Source: Apodemus sylvaticus (Eukaryota > Chordata > Mammalia > Rodentia > Muridae). From it: 64,000 nt of DNA. The notes under the pieces are model-generated. The model had not been told where the DNA came from. It made no database searches and saw only the letters and a list, made by a program, of their open reading frames with translations. Where the stretch lies: positions 87,669,547 to 87,733,546 of the forward strand of contig NC_067481.1 in assembly GCF_947179515.1 (NCBI RefSeq), given 5' to 3'. The stretch's first letter is position 1, and every line of letters begins with the position of its first letter. Shown here in pieces: positions 32,175 through 45,410 of this stretch. The translations under genes were made by a program, and so were the position numbers.

Positions 32175-34882
32175 TTCTAATGTGCTCTAATGTCATCGGA
32201 TTTTCTAGTATGGAGGTTAATTACCATATGTACTTAATATATTAGATTATATACAAAACAATGTATTAACCAATATAATATCATAATGATTAGATGCAAA
32301 TAAAACAGTATTAATATATTTTGTTTTTAATGGATGATCTGGTAATAGTCTATGAATATAATTTATATTGTATGTTATATAATAATGATAATTACATATA
32401 TAATTATATGTAACATATAATAGTTACTCATATTAGATTAATACTGAATAATTGTAGTAGGTTAATAATGGTTAATTTTAATTATGGGATGGACTAACCC
32501 CTAAATGACAGATAGCACAGTTTACTGAATCATACACAAGTACTTTGGAGACAGTGTAGTCTGAATCTTGATTCAGCCTCAGACTTTGAAAACTTATCTT
32601 AACTCTTAGGGAACAATAGTACCATTCACTCATGTTGGTGGGCTAAAATAAAGTGCTGCCTGTAAATAACTGCTTACAGTTCTTTATGGTTACTATTCAA
32701 TACATATCTATTTATATCTATGTGTGCATGTGCATACTCTCTTTTATTCCGTGAAAGTCATGTTCATAGCAAAGTGAAATCTTGGTATTATTTTCTCCTC
32801 CTAAAATACATGTCTCCTGATACTACTTTGTATGGTGCATGGGGAAGATGCCTCTAATTCTGTCATGAAACTCTTCAAATTCTCTGCAACTTATCTTCTC
32901 TGCTTGTACATTCAGCAACCTGGCTCAATCTCAACACTCCCTCCTGACCTTCTGTCATTTTCCACAAAGAGTCTTCTGGATTCCTCTGTCCACCTTGTGC
33001 CTTTCTTCATTATGCTGGAGTTTTATAGTGAACTACAAAGAATCTAGAATTGTCTTCAATGTCACCAATCCATCTTTCCTACATCTTACAACAGTCTACC
33101 CTCATATCTCTGTCATTATGATGTCCCACAGTATTTAGCCATCACTGGTGGAAGTCTCTTAAACCTTTATTAAGATTCATCAACCTTATCTCTTTTGCTT
33201 TCTGTTTTCATCTTTCAATGTGTTTTCTTACAACTTGGTTTCCAGTCACATCATCCATCCCTTGGTGATCTGTTTAGAATTTTAGTTTGTCAACAAGTCT
33301 GCAAGTATTCTTTTCACTTTCCCTGAACTATATTTGTTGACAACAGCTCACAAGAAACGCCAAGTCTATCTTTCATAGCAATTATGGACAGAGAGGAAGA
33401 TATTAGAAAAATAACCACATTAATGTTTACATAACTATAATAAAAACATAATAAAGGTAGCTGTTCTGGACTAGGGATCAAAAAGAGTTGCATTAAAAAA
33501 AAAGATGGATACAGCTGTTATCTGAAGAGATAAACGACAGAAGGCTGGGTGGTGGAAACATTCCACACATTGGAAATAGAGGCACCAAAGGTCAGTAACA
33601 AGAAAACAATCTGCATCATTTTTAGGCAGAGTTGGAGGACATTAAGTCCAAAGGGATGGGAGCCAAGGAAAAGATAAAAAAAAAAAAAATGATTGAATTA
33701 GTCTGGAGAAGGGAGCAGTCTACTACAGCATTTGTTTGCTCTTCTAATAAAAATGTTGTATGTTTATTATCTCCCAAGGGCTCCTCACCATGCAGGAAGT
33801 TGGTAGACCCATGGTGAGTGAGTGTCTGAATGGAATTGGGATGTCTCTGTGTAAGTGCTCTTTGTTCCTCGGAGATAATTGGGGCATGAATTGGGAGTCT
33901 GAAATGATTTATTGGCAAGACCTTCAATGGCTTAGATTTCTGAACTAGCTTCTCCACTGATAAAATGTTGTTTGAATTATGCTGAAAAATAATGAAGTGA
34001 AAATGGATAAAGCCAAGAGATGTATCCTACTTGAGAATTATTGCGAGTTTAGTTCCAGAAATGAATGATTTAAAAGGAGTGATTTCCTTTGCTCTTATTT
34101 TTTTTAAAAGCCCTGCCAAAGAAAATATCTCAAAAAATTGTAAATAAATTCCCACTTCAACTTTAGAAATCACTTTTACTGTGTCTTTCTAACACGTCGA
34201 CATAAATCTTCAGGACTTCACTGCCTTTTGCACCTAAAACTGATTCTTTAGTAATATGGACAGTTGTTTAATAAGAATTGACGAGAAGTCCTGCTTTAGT
34301 AAAGGCTCATGATGGTCACGATGAAGACATATAATCTAATTTTGGAAGTTTATCATCTCCACCTAGGTTAGTGAACAAGAGAATCTTAAGAATAATTTTA
34401 CATTTTACTTCAAGCTATAACATGACTTTTTCTGTTAAGTCCAAAAATATCTAGCCCCAGCCTGTATAACCCTTACCCTGTCACCAGGTTCATTTTCACT
34501 CAAGTCACATAGGACAGGCACTTCCCTCCCTAGAGACCCTAGGCATTTGGTCTCTATCAAATATGATACTCAGTTCTTTAGCCCATTCAGGGTGATGCAT
34601 CTCTTTGGAGCATTAATGGATAATCATGCTCCTTAGGGAAATTTAATGTGGTTAAATAGTAATAAAGAAACTTTCCTACAGAACATAAACAATACCATAA
34701 TGAAGAATATTAAATCATATGTTTTTGTCACTCAGCCCATTATAGAGCCAATTAAAAAGTATAATAAATTTGCATTTGGCACTTGATATAGATTTAGAAA
34801 TTATTCATGTGAAAAATAGAGAATATAGACTAAATGTCTTTGAAACTCCCTGTCATATAGAGAACTGAAAGATAAAAATCTC
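32175..34882. other. Unique AT-rich DNA
   Basis: TATA/TAAT-rich stretches lie at 32220-32470. 32820-33350 is pyrimidine-rich, with small open frames that lack similarity. No recognised repeat or gene. Confidence 0.5.
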
Positions 34883-35019
34883 ACATATATATATATATAT
34901 ATATATATACTAACATTAATATATACACATATATGTTAATATATTAACATTAACATATATTATATATATATACACACACACATATATGTGTGTGTATGTA
35001 TGTGTGTGTATGTGTGTGC
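34883..35019. repeat. (AT)n/(AC)n/(GT)n compound repeat with palindromes
   Basis: AT-rich repeat with a perfect 22-bp palindrome at 34974-34995 (ACACACAC-ATATAT-GTGTGTGT). Confidence 0.95.
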
Positions 35020-35538
35020 ATTCTTGGGTCAAATGATCTCTTCTGACTCTAAAGCTATATTTTCATTGAAGTACTTTAAATATTTAAAATTTAATCACTT
35101 GACTACAACTTCCCCCAACTTAATGATTTGATTTTAAATGGCTTTCCTTTTGAGAAGTAAGTTAGCATTTTGTTTAAATTGATATATATGTGATATAGGG
35201 GACAAGAAAAAGAACAGCAGTGTCAGCCAAAGACAGTGATTTAAAATTTGTTGAGGTGAAAGCAGGAGACACCAAGACCGTTGCCCCTGAGCAAACAGAA
35301 AGCAATCTGTAGGTCTTTTAAATTTCTGAGAATTGTGTCTTTCACCCAGTGGCTATTACTAGTAAGACTATTACCAGTCTTAAATTTCAATCTTGATGGG
35401 ATTTTCCCAACATAACCAGGAGCCATCTTGAAAATCATGTTCCCATCATGACTTCTAGTATTTGTTGTCTTCAAAATTCCATTTTGAAAAGTTAGTGCCT
35501 AGTCAAAACTTAATAATGGCAAGTTAATGGATCGATAG
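35020..35538. other. Unique DNA
   Basis: Nothing recognised. Confidence 0.5.
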
Positions 35539-35548
35539 ACACACACAC

Positions 35549-35580
<32 letters not shown>

Positions 35581-35606
35581 TCATCATCATCATCATCATC
35601 ATCATC
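35539..35606. repeat. (CA)n-(TCA)n microsatellite
   Basis: A CA run followed by about nine TCA units. Confidence 0.97.
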
Positions 35607-36066
35607 TTGGATCAACAGGATCTTTACCTATGACTTCTATTCTTTTATGCCAGTAACTCTTAGGATGCCTTTGTTGATATTGCTGACTACATTAAAATTA
35701 AAAATGGCTTAAATGCTGAGCAATAGGTAAGGAGTATATAGTTAGTGGGCATTGTTAAGACATTGCTCATTTCAACAACTGTGTTGTATATGCTTACAGA
35801 ACTCCATCATTCAGGTGATCCGATACTGGCTGAATGGTCATTTACTGGACACAGATGTGTGTAGGGAAAGAAAATAAGGAAAGGAAGGAAGAGAGGAGAG
35901 TTCCATTAGACAAGATACAGGACAATTTCTAGACTATTTTGTTTCCTTTATTTTGCATTTTTTAAAAAATAATTGTGACTTTGTATTGTACTTATATAAA
36001 TTGATGAGGTAGTGGTAATTGCTGCTTTTTTCACTGTGTGTGCATAATTAGAATAAAAATCAATGT
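35607..36066. other. Unique AT-rich DNA
   Basis: Nothing recognised. Confidence 0.5.
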
Positions 36067-36330
36067 TCATAGAATATCTCTTTTCCTTATACAATGTATT
36101 AGAGAGATTATGAAAGAAATCACTAGGCTCCCCCGTGGATGGATGGAGGGAGGGATGGATGGATGAATAGACAGACTTAGTACAGAATGTGTGACATTCC
36201 CCTGGCCCATAGGATTAAGTCTATACGAGGGAGAACCAGTATTCCCTTCTATTCTGGCCTTTATCTGAATGAATGAAGCCCAACCATGTAAGAGATGGCC
36301 CTCTGGTTTCATATATGCCAAATAATAGGT
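36067..36330 (-). repeat. Possible old ERVL-type LTR with (GGAT)n
   Basis: Read on the minus strand, 'ggttgggcttcattcattca' and 'ggccagaatagaagggaat' resemble the middle of MLT2-like ERVL LTRs. A GGAT/GGAG run lies at 36136-36166. The call is weak. Confidence 0.35.
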
Positions 36331-37779
36331 AATCTTTTAATTTTCAAGATAGCTGATTTACACATTTTATTACTCTTGACCATATACTCCAATACATTCA
36401 AAGACTCCAGGGAACATGACAGGCATGACACTGGAGAACCGTTTTCTCTTCCCAGCACACTAATTTAATATCTTCCAGTGAATGTAGTATAGCAGTCTTT
36501 AAGTGAAAAGCCCTGTTCTGTCAAATGTTTATCTCTCCCTCAATTATAAGTTTTCATTGAATTATTTTAAATCCCTAATATTTAATGACCAGAATCCCTC
36601 CCCAGTGCACTTCAGATCTCCAGAGCCTAGTACCTGCATGTCACTTAAATAATTTTTTGCTTTACAACAAAATAATTGAATGTCTCCCATTCGATGTAGT
36701 CTCACAGAGACTTTCCTTCTGTGTTCTAAGAACTGTCATATGACCTCTCAAAGGCCAGCTGTACTTTATCCTACATATATCTGCTTGAGAAAAGCAAAAG
36801 CAACTTATACACCAAGAAGGCTTAAGTCCATTCAGTTCCCTGAAGACCAGGAAAGACACTGCCACACAGCCTAACATGAAGTTTCTCAGAGCTCCTGCCC
36901 CTACCTATTCCTGATTTCTTTGCTTTATTCTTTATTATCTATTTTTTTCTAATAAGAGCTTACATCTAAACCTAGACAGGATGGATTTCTTTGGCTTATA
37001 GCAAAAGAATGTTAATAATACAACAAATAGCAGAGTCTAAGGGAGACTGGGGGTGATTAGGACCACTGTTCAAGTGAGTAAGTGTGATGTATTCCATTCT
37101 ATTGTGGTTAAAATACGATAAGTACCCTTGACAATGAGTACAATACCATCCTTTTCTAACAGCATGCAGGTGGGAATCACAAAATAGTCCTGCTGTTCCA
37201 AGTGGGACTAATCATAGAGAGGAGTTCTGGGCAATGGGTTATTTATGTATCGTTTATATTTGTTTAAATGAACTCTTTGCCCCAAGGCTTTATGGGCATA
37301 TGCACAAAAAATTAATAAACACAAGACTAACTTCTCACAGCAGTTTTTGGAAACATCCCTGGTTTTCGAGATTCTCTAGTGAGTGTAAATAAAAAAACAA
37401 CAACAGATACCAGGGTGCCTGGAGGGCTTGAAATCCATGCAAAACAGATTTTATTAAAAAAAATATAACTACATGTCGGCTGTTCTCTTTTACAAGTGGT
37501 AGGTATTTACCAAAAGCTATAACAAAATCCATTCAAATGCTACACAAAGGGCTCAAGTCATAAATGAATGAAATGCTAATTTCACAATGAGCTTGAGATG
37601 TTAAGAAAATGAAGGAAATAAGGAAGACAAAGAAAATTCATAGAATCGTTTTGAACAGGAGATCCCTTCAGTTCGGTTTTCAATGACTGACAATATTTAT
37701 CAATGTGTTGACAGCCAGGGTGACCTTAGATATAAAATCTTGACTTAGTGACCACACAGGGCCTCAATGAGAAATCAGC
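36331..37779. other. Unique AT-rich DNA
   Basis: No repeat or gene is recognised. Confidence 0.5.
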
Positions 37780-37945
37780 CACCCCTAAGTGTAGACCTCT
37801 TAGCAGTATGTGGAAATGGTTTATAGTTGTCACGACTAGAGTTTGGATGTTATTAGTGTCCAGTGGGCTAAAGGCAAGGATGCTATGGCCAAAACCCATC
37901 AGACACACCTGTGGTCAAAAAACATATAGCAACAAAGTAGCGGAT
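37780..37945 (+). mobile_element. Ancient hAT-Charlie-type relic
   Basis: 'tatagttgtcacgactagag' followed by 'ttattagtgtccagtgggct' and 'aaaggcaaggatgctatgg' fits a placental non-autonomous hAT element as I remember it. It is highly diverged. Confidence 0.45.
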
Positions 37946-38224
37946 ATGAACTCAAGTGAGTGAGATCCTGGTTTGTCTTGATAAGAGGAATCCAGAGACA
38001 ACCAACTATTAGGCTAGAGCAATTCAGATGGAAGCATCAGCTGGTCATTTGGACAAGGCAAGGCATGTCTGAAACTCCTTAGATGGCAGAGTAACTTTTT
38101 TTTTTGTTTATACCTACCAAAATTATGAGTAACTTTATAACTTTTTATTATTGCCTCTGTTTAAGCTTGTTTGAGGTTCTTCTTCTATGGGGAAATGATG
38201 GTCCAGTGCTGCATTTCATGACAG

Positions 38225-38535
38225 TCTGTCTTGCAAAGTGGTGAAATACCATATCACACTTGTTAGGATGGGTGCTATTAATAAAAATGAAGCTGAGATT
38301 TTGCAGAGATAGAGAGTAATTAAATGACTTGAAAACTGTAGATAGTAATGTTAAATGGTGCAGGCAATATGGGAAAATATTAAGTTATTTTTTTCTTCCA
38401 GAAATCACATATAGAACTTCTATGATCTTGCAAGCCAGAGATCCTACCATTAACAAAACAGTCCAGACATTACATGACTTGAAACACTCTCATGTCCATT
38501 ACATCATTTGGGACAAGAGCCAAAATTTATAAACA
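38225..38535 (+). mobile_element. Ancient L1M-type LINE fragment
   Basis: 'gtgaaataccatatcacact' and 'tgttaggatgggtgctatta', then 'tgttaaatggtgcaggcaat', follow the end of old mammalian L1 ORF2 in sense orientation. It is far more diverged than the rodent L1 copies. Confidence 0.6.
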
Positions 38536-38785
38536 AAAATACAAACAAACAAAAATATCTGCACGGTCTAAGCGATAACGAGTAGATGAAAGAAAAACGC
38601 AGAGCAAATGCATAGAGAGAAGCATTAGGTTCAGAGCAAAGGGGAGGCTTTTGTGACAACTTCGGTGAATCAGGTGTGCGTTTTTCTAGGTGAAATAAAC
38701 TAGTCACAGAAGGTCTAAGCCATATGATTCCACCTATGCAAGTCCTTAAAATAGTCAGTCTTCTTCTTTATTTTTTCTTTTATCT
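38536..38785. other. Unique DNA
   Basis: Nothing recognised. Confidence 0.45.
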
Positions 38786-38945
38786 TTTTTATTAGATATA
38801 TTCTTCATTTACATTTCAAATGTTATCCTCTTTCCTGCTCCAACCCCCAAAGTCTCATAACCTATCTCCCATCCCCCTGTTCCCCAATCAACCCTCTCCC
38901 GCTTTCCTGTCCCAGCATTCCCCCACACTGCAGCATGGCATTGGT
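38786..38945 (-). mobile_element. L1 3' UTR fragment
   Basis: 'tattcttcatttacatttca' followed by the C-rich L1 3' UTR ('tcccagcattcccccacact'). About 160 bp of the 3' end is present. Confidence 0.85.
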
Positions 38946-40130
38946 CTCTTGCTTGTTGAGTTTGTATGGATATAAGATGTTGTTTCTTAAGTGGTTTAAA
39001 GCTGGTCTTACAACATACTTTATACATGTACTGTTCAGATGGAAGCAGCAATTATCCATTTGGAGCAATATATTACTTTGTCTATAGCTATCACTGTTGA
39101 GTGTGTTTCAGTTTTATCAGAAGAATTCAAATAAGCTAAGGTAACTATTGAAAGTGGAGGGTTATAGGAGCAGGTAACTCCGGAGTGAATGTGTGTGACT
39201 GACATAAACACTGACATGTGAAGCACCCCAATGCCTCATGGAATGGCTAAGTCTATCCTCAGTCAGACTAAGGGAATGTCAAAGCCTTCCCCCTAGTACC
39301 TGGGTTTATGTATGCAGAAAGTAGAAGAGGTACAGCTTCCTCCTTTCTCCTGTCTTTAGCCTGAGAATTCTCCCCTGTAGAGGCCTTCTACAAAGATTAG
39401 CTAAACCTACCTCATCGTTCAGCTGTATGAGGAGAGAATAAACTTGCGTTCTTGATTCAGATGTATGAAACAAAATGCTCTAAGTTTCTGGGATGCTCTT
39501 AGTACATTTCTATCAGACCTTATGACCTTCCCAATGCCAGCTTTTCCATATGGTATCTGTCATTTCTTCATTCCTTGTTGTTTCATCCTGGTCAGTCCCT
39601 AAGCTGCGGAGGTGGCAGCAGGGAATGAGTTTATTGCCTTCACTGTGGGGAAAGTTTCATAGTATCAAAAAATGAAATATTCACATCAAACATAGCTCCA
39701 GGCATACATGGCTATATGTAAAATATATGGCTCTTAAGGGAAAAAAAGGTAGTAGATTCCATTTGGTCTGTGGGCCAACAAAGAGTGTCTAATCCACTGT
39801 TATCAGGACTGTTGTTTTAGAAACACAGTCGCCTAAAAGATCAAAGGAAAATTTAAAACCCTAAGCTGTGTAATCAAGCTCCTCCAAAGTCCTCCTTGAA
39901 GATAAATCTTTAGATTATACTGCAGGTTATAAGAAGAATGAAGAAAAAGAGGGAGAATGTAACAAATTTCTCAAACTTTGGCTTCTTTGTTTGCTTGCTT
40001 CAAGTGGGGGATGGATTGGCAGTTCTCCTGGGTGCCTCACAAGGCTTCCACATGTGCACGCCCAAGGAATGGCTGTTCAAAAGAGGCTGAGAAAATCTAG
40101 GGAAGACACTAAGACAGGACCACATGGACG

Positions 40131-40131
<1 letters not shown>
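38946..40131. other. Unique DNA
   Basis: No repeat or gene is recognised. Confidence 0.5.

Positions 40132-40179
<48 letters not shown>
40132..40179. repeat. (TG)n microsatellite
   Basis: Pure TG run of about 48 bases. Confidence 0.98.
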
Positions 40180-40180
<1 letters not shown>

Positions 40181-41194
40181 TCCTTGAATTGAACTTATTT
40201 GGTAACATTCCTAGCATATCCTTCAGTCTTGGTAATTTTAAAAAATTATAAACGGGCAAAACTATGTTTACTTGGGTGCATTGCCTGAATTACCCATTAG
40301 AAAGTAAGTTCAACAAGAACATCAGCCTTGCCCATTTTATTGTGAAATGATTTATTTTGTTCTGAAACATTCTTCCCTGGAGGGAGCAAGGGAGAAAGGA
40401 CTGCATATGGGATTTATGTATAACTTAGTGATAGAACACATAATTTAGCAAGAACATAAGCATAAGCAAGACCATTGCCTTAATACTCAGTACTTAAAAA
40501 ATAACAGATCTGTAAAGCAGAAATTATAGAAGAATCTTAGAATGTAGATTTCAAGTGAGGATCGGTGTGAAGTCCAAATAAATTTGGAATACTGCATTTG
40601 AAGTTCTGTAAGTAAAGTTCATATGCTATCAAAAGAGTTAAAAGACACAGGAAGCTCACCAAACTTATGAGGCTCATGCAGGGAAAATTATATATGCAGA
40701 AAATAATGCTTGAGGGTAAGAGAAAATCATGAGTCGTGCTGTCTGCAGGATGTTCAGGTTGCTCTAGTGATGCAACTTTTGTGATTCATTACCCCTGGTG
40801 AGAATAAATTTTCAGTGAGATAATTATCTTAGCCAATGAGGATTTTGTAAGTAACCCCCTCACCTGTGCTTCCTAACTCATTGGCTCAACCAGCTAGTCT
40901 TGGTTGAATTTCTTTCTTTGTTTTATCATTAACTTCTTGTCTGGGATAAACAGGTATTTGTCCAGGTGTCCCAGGGATCATCTTACAAAAGCAGTTTACA
41001 GTGAAAATGTACCTGTATCTACCAGTAAGCACTCAGTGGCAAATGCTACGTGAAAGAATACAGAAGGATGGATAAATGGCATTTGCCTCTGTCCTGCACC
41101 TTCAGGGTAACATGGCCAGTAGTCACAGGAGGAAAAATCATAACATGCTGATGCTATCCTTCTGTAAAGGGAGGTGAGGCTCTTTAAGTGTAAA
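40180..41194. other. Unique DNA
   Basis: No repeat or gene is recognised. Confidence 0.5.
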
Positions 41195-41345
41195 CTAGGC
41201 ATGGTAGCTGTGCTATACTATAATCATAGAACTTGGGAAGCTGAGGCAGGAGGATGAGGAGGCCTCAGCCTGTCCAGGCCTAATGCAAAGACCATGCCTC
41301 AAAGCACCAATAAAACCCCCAAATAAACCAAATCAACCATGCCAC
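41195..41345 (+). repeat. Old B1/PB1-like SINE
   Basis: 'aactaggcatggtagctgtg', 'ggaagctgaggcaggaggat' and 'accatgcctcaaagcac' fit a diverged B1 in sense orientation with an A-rich tail. Confidence 0.75.
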
Positions 41346-41800
41346 ATGAATAAGAACAACAACAACAGAAAGGAGGTAATGAGGGAAGATGTGTAAGCAC
41401 TGACAATGGAGAAGAACACAGTAGGTGCCTCAGAGATTATTTATTTATTTATTTATTTTTACTTATGTTTTTAAGAAACAGTTTAGCTAGAACATATGAT
41501 CAAGAGTAAGACTATAGAGTCAAGAATGAAAAAGAAGAGACAAGAATAAAAAGAAAAAGGTAGTTGTAAAACACACCTGACAAAATTTGACGTAGTAGTA
41601 GCATTAGTGGGTTCTAATGATTTTTCCTTTTGTTTTCTATTACTACTTTGTATACATTTTAATGATAACATGGGAAAGGTCTATAAGGAATAGAATACAT
41701 CTAGAGCCTGCTTTTACAAAGTTGGTATTTGGAAAGGCAAGTACCCACAAATTACACACTGGTCACCTTAGTGGTAACTACCAAGAAGATAGTAAAATAA

Positions 41801-41837
<37 letters not shown>

Positions 41838-42519
41838 AAAAATTGTACTGCAATCTCGTAGAAAGGTGTTCCTGAGTAGTTCTGAGCAGCACACAAGGTT
41901 TTGTGGAGAGTGAATCATGCCAGACCAACTTAATTTCCTTCTATAATAGAGAGGCTGGCCACAAGATAAAGGAAGAGCAGTAGATGCAATCTGCCTCAAT
42001 TCACTGAAGCTTTGAATTCTCTCCTGCACGATATTCTCCTCAGTGTCTGGGAAGATCGACCCATGAAGAACCAGTATCAGGAAGGAACATAAATGTATAG
42101 AGACTGCCCTAGCAGGAAGGGTGCCTGGGCTACAACATAGGATGTTTTCAGGGGTATTGGCACACTCTAGCTCACAGAATGCTGTACAAAGAGCAATTAA
42201 GGACTCATAAGTGAGGACATAGAGATGCCCTGTCCACCTGTCATTAACCACTGTGACATTCAGTACCTTACCCCTCTTTCTGTGCCTCAGTGTTACAGTC
42301 TGTAACAGGGTCTGTTTAGAGGAGTTCTTTTATTGGTTTACTCTGGTTTTGCAATGCCTTACCTAATGTACTTAACCAGTTTCTTCATGAGAAAGGCATT
42401 ATACTTGAAGAGTGCCATAAATGTTACTTGAAGCCTTTCTTATTTTTCACCTCTATTTTACCAAACTTATGTAATACAGGAAAGAGGAAGGATTTCCCCT
42501 GTCGTGGGTTGATCTAATG
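41346..42519. other. Unique DNA with (ATTT)n and (TA)n; possible retroelement relic
   Basis: An ATTT run lies at 41437-41458 and a TA run at 41803-41834. 41905-42060 ('aatttccttctataatagag') is faintly like an ancient reverse-transcriptase-bearing element. The 157-codon minus-strand frame at 41778-42251 starts with no recognisable domain and is not a supported gene. Confidence 0.35.
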
Positions 42520-42532
42520 CTGCTTCTATTCT
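42520..42532 (+). repeat. Target-site duplication, left copy
   Basis: CTGCTTCTATTCT is repeated exactly at 42801-42813. Confidence 0.85.
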
Positions 42533-42800
42533 TTTTTATTTATTTATTTTTCAGGAGGTCATTTATTCTCAAGTCAAACACAAATCATTGTGATCAACGA
42601 TACAATATATCTCCATAAGGGGCTACATGTTTAGTTTACTATGAGTGATTAAAACAGTTCTAGAACTTTTTTTATATAATTTTTTATTTTCAATATTCTT
42701 TGTTTACATTCAAAATGATTTTCCCTTTCCCGGTTCACCCCTCCCCATAAGTTCCCTAAGCTCTCTGCCCTCTGCCCATTCTCCTATCAACCCCCTCCTA
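42533..42800 (-). mobile_element. Short L1 3' end with probable 3' transduction
   Basis: On the minus strand: L1 3' UTR (42668-42800) with its own A-rich end near 42668-42690, then about 115 bases of non-L1 DNA (42553-42667). A hexamer AATAAA (complement at 42562-42567) and a second A-rich tail (42533-42552) follow. A perfect 13-bp duplication flanks the whole block, so it was inserted as one unit. Confidence 0.75.
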
Positions 42801-42813
42801 CTGCTTCTATTCT

Positions 42814-43464
42814 AATGCTAATTTTCAGCCCCCCAAAATTGTTTGCAGAAAAGTCCTCAAGAGTCCTCATGTAAGATACTGAGTGACCCTGACCCTAGTT
42901 AATTGTGATTGGCGAATAAAGATGCCGACAGCCAATAGTTGGGCAGAAGAGAAATAGATGTGGTTTAGTTTTCAGAGAGAGAGAGAGAGAGAGTGGGGAG
43001 AGAGAGCCACTGTCGGGTAGAGGTAAAGAAAACATGGCCATGTGAATTGGCTAATTGGAGCTAAGAACAACCCAGATGAAACATAGTAATAGTAAGTAAT
43101 AATTTGGGGTTATCAATGGGAAAATGGATTCTAACAGCGTGGAGGGTAGACGGTTGCCCAGCTATTGTGCTGCCTAAGGCATATTTAAAAAATATGAAGG
43201 CTTTGTATATCTTTCATTTGGGAACATAAATGGTCAAAGGTGGGAAACAGACCCTGTGCCAGGATTTGTACTTCTACATACCCCTTTTCTCTTTTTAGGG
43301 CAGCTCTCATATCTCATCGCTGTTAATTTGCATAGTAGTTATTGGAGCATGTTTGAATGTCTAATGTGTGTGCTGTGATAATCACTTAAGGATTGCTTGT
43401 CAGACTCCAAACTCACCTTCCATGGATCTCACACATACACACACATTATTCTTATCAGTTTTAG
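42814..43464. other. Unique DNA with a short (GA)n
   Basis: A GA run lies at 42975-42994. No gene is recognised. Confidence 0.5.
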
Positions 43465-43682
43465 GGGGGCTGGATATAGTGGTACAAGGCCTGTACCCAG
43501 CTACTGCCAACGCAAGGGCCAGGAGAATGCAAGCTCAAGTCTATCTTGGCCACTTTCTGAGACCTTGTCTCTATATGAAAACTACAAATTGTGAGCTGGG
43601 GACATAGCTTAAATCTAAAGCACAAGCTTAGCCTCAATAGGACCATGAAATTAATGCCCAGTACTTGAAAAACAGATGTGGA
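43465..43682 (+). repeat. B4A/ID_B1-type composite SINE
   Basis: A B1-like part ('ctggatatagtggtacaagg', 'gagaccttgtctctatatg') is followed by an ID-like part ('gagctggggacatagcttaa') and an A-rich end. Confidence 0.65.
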
Positions 43683-44172
43683 AAAAAATAGAATGTAATA
43701 GATTGCAAGCAAGGTTGTTACAGAGCTCTAAGTTGACAACACTTTGGGTCTTAGACATGAATGCATATGCAGCTTTGACTGCAGCAAGATGGATGAGTTT
43801 GAGTCCGATGTATACAATGAAAGCACAGAAATATAAAATCTGGGCTTCATTTTCATTGATATAAAGGTAATTTTCTGAATAAAAAGTTCACAAGGTCTGA
43901 CTTTTTATTAAATGGTTTGCACAGAAAACTAACCACTTCTGGTCATTTCCAAATCTCAATCCATGAGAGTGGACTGATGAAATGTGGTACCATGTCTTTG
44001 TACCTGTGGCAATCTCTGATATAGGATGACAACCTGAGCTAGAATGATGCTTATTGTGCATTACTTCAAGTTTTAAATTGGCATTTCAGATTAATTAAGC
44101 ATTTTATAAAGCTCATGTTTATTCAAGTGTTTACAAATTAGAAAAGCCGTTAGCAACATTTAATTGGTTTGA
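43683..44172. other. Unique AT-rich DNA
   Basis: 44030-44170 is repeat-free with 'cagattaattaagcatttta'. Nothing else is recognised. Confidence 0.45.
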
Positions 44173-44228
44173 TATATATATACATATATATGTATATATA
44201 TATATATACACATATATGTGTGTGTTTC
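44173..44228. repeat. (TA)n/(CATA)n repeat
   Basis: AT-rich alternating purine-pyrimidine tract ending in TG units. Confidence 0.93.
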
Positions 44229-45194
44229 TAGTAGAAAGAATCTTAAGAGAATTTAAGAGTTGTAGCTACATTGATAGACATTAAGCATGTGCAGAGTATA
44301 ATTATCATTACTAATATTGTACATATATGGCAGTGTTAATTGGAACATGAAGAAGCCTCATGCAGTATACACGTATAGACATAGGCTATGCAGGCTTGGT
44401 ATTTGTGTCACTATCCATATTTATCTTTCTGTTATTTTCCCCTATTCCCTTTAAATAACATGTTTTCTTTCCACTGACCTCCTCACTGTGGTGCTTTGGG
44501 GAGAATGGACTGCTTCTCTGATTCTTTGGCATATCGTTTTCCCACTTGCACAGAAGTTCCGGACCCAGATCTGATGCTGTCATGACAAATAGGCCTCGAG
44601 TCTTCTGTCAATGGCCGGTTCATCTTCAGGACTGTGAGACTGAAAACCAAGATCTCATCAGGTTATTTCACCTCAAAGCAGCACCCAGTGTTTATGCTGC
44701 TAGGGATTCCTGCTGAGCTGTCCATAGACATACTGCTTTTGGTTCTGGATCTATGAATAATTTCATTATTGTCAGCTTGGGAAACCATTTGATTTCCATG
44801 TTGAACAAATTTACTTCTTCATGCATGCCTGACTCAAGGTTCTAGGCTGAGGGCTTAGAGTGACAAAATAAATAAGGAAAAGTTTCCTTATAGCATCACT
44901 TTTCAAACAGGCTGTTGGCCAGTCTCCTGCCTCTTTTCCAGGGCTTCGGTCTTGCTGAACCATCTACTCTATTCGCCACATGGTCATTAAAAGTGACCAA
45001 TATCAAAAATAAAGCTGGACATATTACATTTCCATCCTCTGATGGCTGCATTGCTTAGCTTGCTGTATAGCATCACCAGTCCTTTGCAGCTTGGCGTGTC
45101 CACAGTCCCAGTCATCATTGACTCTTCACTGTTTGAGTGACACGGGCTGCAGGTAACCTCCTCTGTTCACCTACTCCCTTTCTCTAGATGGAAT
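44229..45194. other. Unique DNA
   Basis: No repeat or gene is recognised. Confidence 0.5.
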
Positions 45195-45410
45195 TCTCTC
45201 CTTGTCTACAAACTTCTATGTCTTTCAAAACTTGATGCAACTCCTTCTCCTTCTACATTTCAGGTTTTGTTTTTCTTCAGAGCCCATACCAGAGCCACGT
45301 GTCTGCAGGCATTCAGTACGCCATCTGCTAATCTCCATGGCTGCGTTTACAACGTCATTACATAATTACCTGTTTTATTGTTTCGACTCCCCCATTAGAG
45401 TGATGTTTTT
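45195..45410 (-). mobile_element. Possible ancient L2 fragment
   Basis: 'tctttcaaaacttgatgcaa' and 'ctcccccattagagtg' fit the antisense of the L2 3' end as I remember it. It is diverged. Confidence 0.4.

Noticed and set aside
41778..42251. 157-codon minus-strand open frame
   Set aside because: Its C-terminal part runs through a TA repeat and no domain is visible. The DNA is only faintly like an old retroelement.
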